Assembly (NCBI RefSeq): GCF_901709675.1
Contig: NC_051106.1
Location: forward strand, 6,520,001-6,584,000
Direction of reading: 5' to 3'
From: Syngnathus acus
Lineage: Eukaryota > Chordata > Actinopteri > Syngnathiformes > Syngnathidae
Length of the DNA: 64,000 bases
The position numbers and the translations under genes were made by a program. The notes beneath the pieces were generated by a model. That model worked only from the letters and a program-made list of their open reading frames with translations, did not search any database and was not told the DNA's origin. Positions 23,804 through 52,900 of this stretch are shown in pieces; positions within the stretch are counted from its first letter, which is position 1; each line of letters opens with the position of its first letter.

Positions 23804-24112
23804 CATTTCCAATATCGTCTAAAGACAACAAACACTACAATTATGGATGAAATGTTAAGTGCAAAATTGGTTGACATCAGTATGTTTTACAAAATAAAAA
23901 AATGCGGGCAAACAGATACAGGTGAGAAATAAAGTGTGGAATGGTAGTGCAAACACAAACACTGACTACTTTGACAAAAAGACGCCTCACTTCACATCCT
24001 CTTGTAGTGTCTCTTGTAGACCATTTAGTCTCAGATTAACCATAAAAAGGTCATGTTTCCACAGGATTCCTTCTATAGAGGCAGGTGTGTCAGTCAATAT
24101 TTTTAGTGGATG

Positions 24113-24938
24113 TCACGTATTCCCTGAAGTATCATGGATGCTAACCGCTGTAGCTGTGCTCATTTCTTCTATGCGGTCTGCAGAGTTCACTTCCGTTCTG
24201 GGCCATGATGATGAGTCAGAGTTCGAATAGGGGGTGTTGCCTGACACGGAGCCGACTTGGTCCATGGGAATGATTGGAACCGTAGGTTGAGATGTCTTCT
24301 TTTGGGGTTTGGAGCCCCCGTTGGACCCCAGGAGTCGGGATGGGTGAGTCCGCCTGATTCCACAATAAATAAAAAAATAAGGACGACATTTCCACATGAA
24401 GACAAAACATACTGTATGTTTTCAATAAACAGTGGTGCCTCAATTTATGAGTGTCCAGTAGGGTTATTTTAGTTAACAAGGACGAATGAAATAATTAAAA
24501 CCAAAATTGAAAAACCTAAAAACCTGAAACAAGCTAGTAAAATGAGTTTGTTGTTTTCTGGGACCTCATAGGAAGCTAAAAGAGACAACAAAGTGTCTCC
24601 GTCTGTCTGTCTTCTCGAACCTATCATTAATCTGTCTTTGTAATAATTTCCTATAGCTGCTTTGCAACATTCCAAAGGAATGCAGCCTTACTTGTTGTAC
24701 GTCTTCAAGATGAAGAGAAGAATGGTGAGTATAACAATAATACCGATGACAATGACAGCGATCATAGCACCAGAACCTGGGAAAAAAAAAAAAAAAAGTG
24801 ATTTCAGCGGCACGACGTGGATACGTTGAAATGCATCGTGGGAAAACTCTCACTTTGGATGAGGATTTGCTCTTTGGATTTGGTAATGATGGAAGGTGAC
24901 GTCGTGTTGCTTTCAGGTGAGGCGGTTGAATTTTGCAT
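24113..24938 (-). CDS. ncmap: Non-compact myelin-associated protein (NCMAP), single-pass membrane protein
   Basis: Three exons are read right to left: 24951-24854 (with the ATG at 24938), 24776-24692 and 24353-24113. They give 136 residues from that ATG. A short N-terminus with two N-glycosylation sequons (NST and NTT near residues 3 and 11) is followed by SSGAM and one transmembrane helix at about residues 31-52, then a basic K-T-Y-N-K stop-transfer and a Ser/Pro-rich tail. Human NCMAP has the same order: SSGA, helix, KMYNR, Pro/Ser tail. It acts in Schwann-cell non-compact myelin membrane. The next gene upstream is rcan3, as in human. Exon 24951-24854 is open upstream of the ATG and joins two further exon-like segments in frame, so the true start may be farther upstream. 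Confidence 0.86.
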
Positions 24939-25817
24939 TTTCAGCGTGAACCTGCAGAGGCAACAAAAAATCCCTTTAGCACAATTAGGTGGTAATCACA
25001 GCCTTTCATGATAAATGAAAATGTGTGAATTGACTGACAAGTGGAGGACACCTGCTCACTCAGACATTCTCTCACACGCAAGTACACAGTGTTGACAGGT
25101 GATGCTGCACATTTATGTCCAGATATATAGTTTGAAAGAGCTTTCACGTGAGTAATCTCTGACAGACTTGAGATTTAAATGGAATAAAATACATTACAGC
25201 CTTCACCCTTAATATGTGGGACACTACAATTGGTACGCCTGCAAATGACATCCAATGCAATCAACACCTGCTTAATTCAAAGTTTATTTTATCATTATTA
25301 TTCAGAAAACTATACTTAGAGCTCTTTTTGCTGTTCCTTACCAAATATTTTTAGCTTCTAAATATGACATACTACCAATTATGCATCATTGCACAATTAG
25401 TCATTCGCATGGAGGTGACACGTTTTATTTTTAGACGCTTGCGGATGACTCGCCAAAGCTTGACGACTTGAGAAACACTTTTTGGTGAGTCACATGTTTT
25501 TCCATGTTGTCGTACTCGTAGCGTGGCACGTACTGATAAGGTAAGCGATTCTAACAGTGGTGAATGACAAAGAGAGAGTAGAATGGTGGGAATATAAAAC
25601 CTATATAAATCCTAATAACATAATATAAAATCCTTCTAAAGCAGCACGTACCAAATGTTACATTCCAGGGGCTGCATACAGAAGCTTCTATTTAATGTAT
25701 AAAACGCATAAAAATATTATAAGACAAATAGACTGCATGTCTGTACAGTAGAGATGGTTTAGATCCTCGCAGAGGATAAACAATATATGACCAATCAGCA
25801 AAGTATATGGAACTTAC

Positions 25818-26197
25818 CACCGACGTTTCGCTGTGATATCAGCCCGAGGTTTCTCCAGGTGGAAGGATGAGGACCGCACGTCTCGCCACCTCACCCTCCC
25901 CTTCTCAAAATCGCTGGACACAGGAGAGCATAGTGAAGTATAAAGGAGTGAAGTCCTATCCCAAGTCAGAGAGTGCCCATCATCGCCTCCTCAGTCTCCT
26001 GTCTCACGAAAGACAGCGGCGGGATAAAAGAGTTTGAAAACAACCGGGATGCTGTTCTCGCTTTCTGGGCTGGAGTGAGTGAGTGAGTAAGAGGAGGTTT
26101 CTTACTTGGTGTGCTGGGACTGATGGTCGTAATCTGAGGGAGGCACCTGGTTTTTCAGGTCCTCCTGCTCAGCTTTGAGGCGTGCCTGCTGTAGTGC
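25818..26197 (-). other. ncmap: Two candidate 5' exons of ncmap, open and in frame
   Basis: Segments 26197-26106 and 25913-25818 on the minus strand have good acceptor (TTATCAG, GTCCAG) and donor (AA|GTAAG, TG|GTAAGT) sites. They stay open for 62 codons, and splicing 25818 to 24951 leads in frame into the ncmap ATG. Predicted words such as LKAEQEDLKNQVPP and WRDVRSSSFHLEKPR look protein-like but match nothing I know. There is no in-frame ATG inside them, so a start would have to lie farther right. One possibility is an ATG-CAG followed by GT at 26980-26975. They may equally be an open 5' UTR. Confidence 0.45.
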
Positions 26198-28845
26198 CTG
26201 ATAAGAAAAAAACAATAGGAGCCACGCTAGTGGCGGGAAGTCTCACGCCTGGGTGTGCCTGATTGAAACATTAAACTCCATTATTTTCAGGATTTCCCAT
26301 TCATGATACCTCTACTAAGGATGCACAAAAGACCGCTACTTGCATTATTGTAACTATTGTGTGTTGCAATTTTGATGAGAAATTAGGGACCAACCAATTT
26401 GAAATTTTTTTGAGGCAGTTGTCGATTACTATATTTGGATGAATACAATTTTGCTAACCGATTAATCGGTCAATTAATTTAAAAAAAACGATAGAATGAA
26501 GAAAATGACATTTTTTAACAAAAATAAAGATATGAATTACAAGCAGAACATATGACTTGTTCTATTGTGTGGTGTTAATTTGGATTTAAAACAACCATCA
26601 TCGATTTTTGGCAGGTTTTAAAGCTCAACACCATTGCGTGCCATTCAGGTTGACCTGGCTTTCATTAAGCCTTATCACAAATCCAGCTGTCCTTACACGA
26701 GTGGTTAAAAATTAACTACAATGAAATGTAGTATGAAATAAAAGGTGTGTTAGACTTGGTCACAGTTCTGTAGACGTCTTAAAATTTTATCTCTGGTAAC
26801 CCCCCCCTCCAAACGTTGCCAACAAATCACTCGGTTACCATCCGGGGGTCTCTTAAGGCAGCTTTTTTTTTTTTTTTTTTGTGAGCAAGTTTGAAGTGAA
26901 CACATTGTTCAACATTCCCAGGTGTTCCCATGTCACTGTGGCAGTCTTACATAAGAAGAGCATAGATTAAAAACCTGCATGGAGCTCAACTTTCACTCCA
27001 CAAAAGAAGTGACTGTAGCACATCTTGATAAACACGGGAGCAGTTTTCTAAACTAAATGCCACGAAGACAATCACATGATACTTCTTAGAAAAAAAAAGA
27101 TTGTGGTAGTCAACCTTTACACCTTCAGACAAACATCCGGGTCGATTTAGAGTCGTAAAGCAGGTTAAACATACATCGGGGTAATTATAAACGACACGAG
27201 ACGTGGCTTTTAAGAAGAAGTATTTATGTATGTTCTCTAAGTGAAACAATACTACACAAATAGAAGCAGATACCGTTAAGAGAGAAAGAACATGAAAACA
27301 CACATACCGGTATTATAACAACTGTAAATTATTGCTCATTTTTGCTACTTTGTTCTCTGGATATTCCAACCGTACAAGACGTATTAGTCACATCAGCCAA
27401 AATATTCAACCCCAAAAAATAAAATAACAAACAATAACGTAGTGACAAACAAATTATTGCGTCTCTGAAATGATCATTGCACTTCTTCATTGTCAACATC
27501 GTCCGAGAGAAGCCGTGACAAAGCGCGAGCGTGCGCAAAGTGCTGGGACTGCGCCTCAGCAACATAAAAATTTGGCATATGTACAAAAATATACACGTAC
27601 ACACACATCTGTGAGCACAAAGAGTACAAAAAAGTCATCACGTCGCTGGGCCTTTGAGCTGCTTTCTGTTTTGCTGTCACACATCTTGACTAAGAATGCT
27701 TTTAGAGGATGAATGGAAAATAAGCCATGATGTTGTGACACAAGGAGATGGAAAAAAAAAAAGAAAAACAGCACCACAAGGCCAGTTAAGGTGTCAGATG
27801 AACAAAAGTTCCTAACTGGTGCAAAGGAGACGCTCACAAAAATAGAGTTAAAGTGCTGTCATGCATCTTTTCGTTTACTAAAAAGCTCAATCTGACCATC
27901 TAAAATGTGATGATAGGGTGGGCAACCTACGGACTGCGGGCCGTAAATGCGGAGTATGAGTCACGAATATTGGCAAACGTGCAAACTTTAGATGAACAGG
28001 GTTAGCTTGTACGCTCACACTGATGCTGCTGTTAACATTCGAATCAGGGTACGAGCATGCCGAATTTAGGGGGGGAAAAAATGGTATGTGTATGCTTACT
28101 GCTCTTACAGTGCTTCGTGGAATTAATACAAATGGCAACCATGAGTCACACGCCACATTAGCCACAGTTCAGTTGCTAACTACATGGTTAGCGGTGCCAC
28201 TTGTTCTTTCTACTGCTCCTCCAAAAATACAGTTAGCGGTAATCTTATACAGGTCACTGATCATTAGCATTAGCCAACAAAAATAGCGGACACGGAGAAG
28301 ACGTGATTCCGTAAAACATAACAATACAAGGCTAAGACGGATGCTAAAGCTAATGCTTAAGTTGTATGGGCAAATATGCATTCAGTGACAGTACGCATTT
28401 ACTGTCATTGTCTTTTGTTGAAGGAAATACGTGAGAATGCTTTGGTTGACATCTCATCAGGCAGCTTTCCCTCTTGGACTAGAAAAAACGTCTACAACCA
28501 CCAAGCGCTATGTACAAGCCGGACAAAAAAGCGGGAGGACGCATTTCTCCTTGCAAAAAGGACTCACGGCCTGAACGAACGTTAGAAAATGATGTCAACA
28601 ACGTGGAAGGAGCGTGAAAAAGTCAAATGAAGGAGAAGAAAATGACGAATGACGCCATTTTGAGTTGTGCATGCAAACACAAAACGAAACGTCTGCGTCT
28701 TAAGCATGCAAAAAGTGCACAATAAGAACACACATCTAATTGTTAAATTAAACTAAAAAACCGGGAGAGATATTCAGCCACCAGAACTTTTTTTTGTTAG
28801 TCACGTATGGCGCTCCGTGCAATGTGTGTGACATTAAATATTCAC
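26198..28845. other. ncmap-rcan3 intergenic region
   Basis: No gene is recognised. It contains a T-run near 26863, a palindromic ATTAATCG-rich patch near 26456, a short sequence near 27915 resembling hAT-element ends (GGTGGGCAACC...GCGGGCCG), and a cluster of TTAGC/GCTAA words at 28150-28360. Confidence 0.45.
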
Positions 28846-28851
28846 TTTATT
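28846..28851 (-). terminator. rcan3: Candidate polyadenylation signal of rcan3
   Basis: TTTATT on the plus strand (AATAAA on the minus strand) lies about 490 bp after the rcan3 stop codon. Confidence 0.4.
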
Positions 28852-29030
28852 AGTATTGTTTCACGCCGTCGAGTATATACATGCATCCTGATGCGAGTTG
28901 ATATGAACATGAGTGGAAAAAAGGAGCAAAAAAAAAAGTGCAAATAACCCCAAAACACACGTCATTGCTAAATGAAGTATGTGGGCGGGGGGCTAACACG
29001 CTAACTGGACTAGCGATGCGCGTGACGAGC

Positions 29031-29068
29031 GTGTGTGTGTGTGTCTGTGTGTGTGTGTGTGTGTGTGT
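29031..29068. repeat. (GT)n microsatellite in the rcan3 3' UTR or flank
   Basis: An almost perfect GT dinucleotide run with one interruption, about 38 bp long, downstream of the rcan3 stop codon and before its presumed poly(A) signal. A purine-rich GAGA tract follows at about 29250-29292. Confidence 0.9.
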
Positions 29069-29341
29069 CCATGGCGGAATCAAAGGTGCGCTACCACAAG
29101 AATGTGGTGAGCATGTGTATGTGTGTGTTTGTCCTCTTGCAGTCCCACCGAGCCGCCTCATCCGCTGGCCCACAAAAACTGGAGCAATGTTTGTCTGTTT
29201 TTGTGCTGGAATGATGGCGGCAGCGCTCTCTGTGAGTGCAAAGATGAGGGCGAGAGAGAGAGAGAGTGACAGAGAGAGTAAGAGAGAGAGGGCGTGTTGT
29301 GTTGCAGGTCAACAACGGCCTGTAGGAGCAGGTGGCGGGAT

Positions 29342-45186
<15,845 letters not shown>

Positions 45187-47124
45187 GATGAGCCTTCTTG
45201 GTGGGTGGGCCACACAAGCGGGAAGGATTTGAAATAATTATCCTTTAATGAAGAAGAAGAAGAGGAGATTTTATTGCAGCTAGTAAAGCATCCCACAATA
45301 ACATTGTGCTATATGTGTAGAATGAACAATTGTATTTATTCAGAACCAAGTAAAAACAAACCAATTGATATTTTGATAATCCTATACTTTTGTATCTTTA
45401 TTGGATCATGATTCATTTAAAATAAAAAGTAATGTCCAATTCCAATCAGTGTCTTTTAAATCGGCTTGGACCGCCACTGATTGGACTAAAATAAGCCATT
45501 TCTGCGCCAACAGCGACATCTAGTGGCATATTTGATGAAACAAATAACATCATCCACTTGTGAGGCATAACAAGCCTCAAACATATGGTTTGAATACGAC
45601 TAGGAAGATAATATATATTCAAATATTTTACCATGGAAATATGCATTTTACGTAGGAAGCAAGAGGCGTAGAGGTTATTTGCATCCAAGGACACCCAAGG
45701 ACACAGAAAAGACTCAATATTACGTCAAGACGTCATTCAAACGCCGACAAATGTTAATGTCAACTCGATTCACGACAGATCTATTCACACAAACATGAAA
45801 ATAACACAATATTACCCTGCTTCGTGACTATATCTAGAAATGCCGGTTGATACACGACTCACCCGACTACCGTTTGTGAAGATAAATCATGTCAGGAGGA
45901 CCCTAACGCAGGATTTGAGGAGACGCAGCCAACGTGATGCTGCTTATCGTCCTCAAAATATATTTAATTTGCTGTCAAATGCGATGTTTGTTATGATGGG
46001 GATTAGTGCGGCGCAACCTAACAGCATTAACGAGAGCTCAGCCATTGAGATGGCTGCGGAGATTGAAGGTAGCCAATCAAAGAGCAGACCTGGTAATAAT
46101 GCCCCGCCCCTAAGAAGTTAACGAGCAGCAACCGGTGTCTGTTTAAGCTGGTGTGTAGTTTAAATACTTAGAAAGAAACACACAAACATTAGTGCCAAAT
46201 ATAAAAAAAAATTGCACATTCTATTCATTATTATTACTATTATTATTATTATATTTAAACTTTGCGCTTTGTTACAGCTCCACCTGTTGTGAAATGCACT
46301 TTATACATTAAGTTGTATTGTATTGTATTATTTTTGGAGTTATGTAGAAACCTAAGAATTAGGCCAATTAAATAATAAGCATAAATAAAATATTTAAGGA
46401 AAAGGATACATTTGCTTTCATTTTTTGTCACATAGAAAAAGTAGACTTGAATGTGATTGTATTTGTTTTTATCCAGTGTAGAGCTACTCCCTTTTAAGGC
46501 ACAATAAATACAATAAATTAAAACATTTGCATTGGACCCATTCACAAAAAAAAGGCAGTAATACAACCCCCAAAACAGGAGGTAAAACTGGAGTGAAGCC
46601 TGCGCTGGCGGAGACATCTCAAAAGGCAGATTATTTACAGTAAATCGTCAATTTAAAGCAATCATTGGCTTTAAGGCTTCGGCAGTCTGCGTTTAACAGT
46701 ACAACGTCTGCTCTAATATTGCCAACGCTACAGGTAGTAAGTTTCAAGCCATATGTCACATTTCTATGAAATCCCGACCCTTAAAAGTTGTTTTGCTGGT
46801 CCTGAGCTTGTTTTTTTTTTCCTTTGTCAAACTTCCTTGCAGTTAAATAGGCAGGCACAAATACAGTGAAAGCTCCGAAGTCAAGCCCCTCCCTCCACTT
46901 TTTTTGTTGATTGGCTAATAGTCCCAACCGATTTTTTTTTTAATAAAAAAAAAGAATAATCAAAATCAATTTACATATTTTAACTTTTTTGTTGCATTTT
47001 TTAACCTTATGGATCCGTGTTGGTCAAATAATTCAAAACACCCAAATAGGACATTTTCATCACTTCCAACGGAATGAGTTTGACTTTGGAGGTTTCACCA
47101 ACCTAAAGATGTAAAAGCTTGTTG
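45187..47124. other. rcan3 5' flank to nipal3 3' flank
   Basis: This intergenic stretch holds an ATT repeat near 46226-46252 and a 93-codon plus-strand open frame at 45840-46121 that I cannot assign. The nipal3 3' UTR must begin at its right end. Confidence 0.5.
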
Positions 47125-49577
<2,453 letters not shown>

Positions 49578-49845
49578 CCTTTCAGCCTTCGTTGGCGATT
49601 CAGCATTTACGAATAAACACTCACACTTACGGTACGATATTTCATGCTGTCGCTTGTTTCCTATTTTAAGAACTACAATTTATTACCGAACGTAGTTGTT
49701 ATTTTATGCCGAATCGAAGGTGACTTCCGGATTTCAATGACCAGTTTGACAACCATTTCAGGCTGCGTCATATGACGCGTTGTCACGTGATCACAGTTTA
49801 CGGTAGTACTGCGTAAAGCCGATAGATGGCGCCATTGTGCTAGAA
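49578..49845. promoter_or_regulatory. nipal3: nipal3 promoter region, possibly bidirectional
   Basis: This 268-bp interval upstream of nipal3 contains TCACGTGA (49783-49790), an E-box close to the lysosomal CLEAR/MiT-TFE consensus, an ETS-like TTCCGG near 49726 and a YY1-like GATGGCGCCAT near 49825. On the right it abuts a plus-strand ATG. No TATA box is obvious. Confidence 0.45.
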
Positions 49846-49936
49846 ATGACAGAAACGATCACGGTTCGCAGCAATCTGAACTGCCCCGACATACGACTTT
49901 TCGAGAATACGAACAGCGTTTTACAAACTCGAAAAG
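49846..49936 (+). other. Candidate first exon, head to head with nipal3, product unknown
   Basis: The ATG at 49846 opens 30 codons, beginning MTETITVRSNLNCPDIRL, up to a possible donor AAAAG|GTGCTC in phase 1. The composition looks coding and the position mirrors that of STPG1 beside NIPAL3 in human. The peptide does not resemble what I recall of STPG1, and no following exon was found. It may be a relic, a lineage-specific exon or chance. Confidence 0.3.
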
Positions 49937-52900
49937 GTGCTCTCGCTAATGCATCGTTTTTCTCTCGATGTTTTTTTTAAAAGGTAGTATTAAGATATGT
50001 CTGTGATTACATTAATCAACATTTGATGATTCAAAATTTGTTTTTTCTCATATTTAATCTAAATTGATTATCAAATGATGGTGATGGTGCTCAAGAGCTA
50101 TTTTGCATAATACATAAGAGCTATTTTGCATCCGAATCAGCCCTTTTTTTGTCTCAGGACAATTAAAATTTAAATAATAAAGGCTACATTTTTTTTGCAA
50201 GGATTGTTTTTTGGGGGGGTGGGCTGGAATGACATATTTTCCGTAATTATCACTTTAGCCATTAACATTAAAGTGCAGATTTACCTTAAAAAATAACCTC
50301 AATGTAGTGTCCCACTTATCCCTCCAAAATTCAAAAGAACCGTTTTGATTAATTTAGCATTTACGCAAACGTGAGTCTAACAATAGGTGGCAGGGTGTAA
50401 ACTCCCTTTTGAATGGAACCTCCTTCTGTGAAAGAAGATATTAATCACAATGAGTCATCACATCCAAGAAATATGGCAAAGGGCAGTCAAGTTTCCTTTG
50501 GAAAAATAGAAATTCATAGTCTATTTATAAAAGCTGTATTGCCATCGCATTCACAATGCAATTTATTTTATTTCCTCATTCAACTTAGCATAAAACCTAC
50601 TTTTACAAACCAATGGGAGGGGGTTCAAAAATTATACTGAACTTATACCGTCACTAAAAATATCTCATTTGAAAATTATGCAATGATGCAGCCAGAAAAC
50701 TTTCATAGTTGTGTTTCCATCATGAAGGAATCCTGGTTAGTTTTCTTTTGTCTTACTACGGCAAAGCATGCTGCAGCCGCAGTAAATGCCCGTGCCCTTT
50801 AAATGTTCCTTCGATGCGGCGTCGTACCAGAAATTAAACATCAACCGCTTTTTCAGAGTGACAAAGGTGTGTTCCTCGTGGCCTCACCACATTAGGTCAT
50901 CTCTGCTTTTAGTGGATGGACCTGTTCCACACACATGAGTTGTGGAGGATTTTTCCATTTCAGTTTTTCTGCAGTCCACCGAGGGCCACGCATGAATCAT
51001 TTTATGAAAAAACAATGATGCAATTGTGTGGTACAATAAAATATGAGCAATTGTGAGTTTATTTTTTGTTTTGTTATTATTCTGATGCAATTTTCTTAGT
51101 TTGATCATTTTTGCAGCACTACCACAAACCAAAGAATTTGTTTTTTTTTGGATTGACCTATATTCATTTTCAGTTAAAAGAGACCTGTCACGATTGAAAG
51201 TGATTTTTAACCCCAAACAAAATTCTGATGATCTAGTAGGCTTTTCCTGACAGTTCTTTTTAGCAGAAAATATTTTTTCTTCCTGTCTGCTTTGCAGGAG
51301 GCCCTATATTATTTAAATGAGTTTGGGCCCTCTAATCTAAGTAACAATGTGCATTTTTAGCCACGGCATCCTCTAATGTACATTTTTCACCATTAGCGTC
51401 TTTTTTTCCCGCCCAAAATGGTGCTATGCACGCTAAAAGTCAAGTGACCCCGGGGGCAGAAGACCCTATTTCTTGGTGGCGTGTTCTTCGTCATGCGTGG
51501 GCCGCCATCCGCCATCTCCCGAGGAATGCGTGAACGTTAGTGGCAAGCGTGGCAGCCCTATTTAATAACCGCCAGGCCTGTTCTACAAAGCAAACGGACC
51601 GGCATCCATTTGTAATGACTGAAGAATGCGCATACGTTAGTCGTAGAGACGGATTGAAGGGGATCAGTCGTACATGTGGGTGTGCGTGGTGTCGTGCAAA
51701 AAGGAAGTCCGGAAGCCCGGCCAAGTTGTTATAAAGTGTCGGTGGAAAAGCAGGATTTTCCGTAACGTGTGCAGACTCGTCAGGAGGACTTTTAACAATG
51801 GCTGCACATGTTAATGACAAGGTGCCATAAAATATGACGGATTGCATGGTTGAAAAAGATTCATCAACTCGTTCCTTTTGATAGTTCTTGTCATTTCCAA
51901 CTTTACACAAGTCAGTAAAAAACTGTTTGCATCTAATTGCACCTTTTGGTCCACTGGCTGATTGAATCCAATTAAAACTCATTTTTAAAGTCCTTCTTAT
52001 TTACTGATGTATACAATTAAGCTAAAATGGTCATTATTTCAGACTCAGCAACTCCAAGTAGATACAATCCATTTTCTATGCAACAAAAATAAGTTGATTG
52101 ATTTTGAAAACTTGAATAATTACATTGAAAAACTAAATATAAATTCCGTTTCATATTGAATCATATTTTGAATCACATGACCATGAAAAAGAAATACATT
52201 TTATGAAGACTATTTTTAGCAATTTGAACAAAGCATTTCATGTATTGATCCAAATTAGAATTGTTCTGCCCTGGGGGAGTTATTTCTTTTATCAATGTGT
52301 CAATCAGCCAATGACAGGACAATGACTTGTCAGTGAACCACATTCAACTTTTGGGAAAGTACACAGGCATTTCTGAGCAAAGCACCGAAACATCTGACGA
52401 TAATCACTTGGCAACAAACGCGTGTTAATCGTACCTCCCCGCATTGCCGTCGATGTTGTGTATGTGCTCTCATTTAGGGATTTTTATTGTATTTTTTTTT
52501 GCTTCAGGGATTTTGACAAGAAGCACTGCAAGTGTCATTTGTGGATAACTCGAATACCTTTTCACATTGCGTGTAGTCTTTACGAGCGTTATACAACCAG
52601 GAAACATAATATGTACAACATACTAATCTGGTTGACGTTATGCATAGTTCGAACATTAGCACTGTTGTGTTTGTTTTGAATTTGCTGAGCTAGCATACTT
52701 GTATTCTTGGAGAATCACGAATGCAATAGTGTTCTAAGTCCAAACATTCATTAAATCTTTCAAAAGGTCATGAAAGATGATGAATAATATTAATATTAAT
52801 AATATTAACCCCAACTATTACGGCCAAGACACAAATAAGGCATGACTGATGGCAAATGATGCTATGTTAGCGGGGCTAGTCTTTAAATTTGTCCGACAGC

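Noticed and set aside
27912-27952. Possible hAT transposon end (GGTGGGCAACC...GCGGGCCG)
   Set aside because: Only a short degenerate resemblance was seen, with no matching opposite end or target duplication, so it was not called as an element.
51491-51982. Minus-strand open frame of 163 codons
   Set aside because: No recognisable domain, no splice partners and no promoter features; probably chance or an old repeat.
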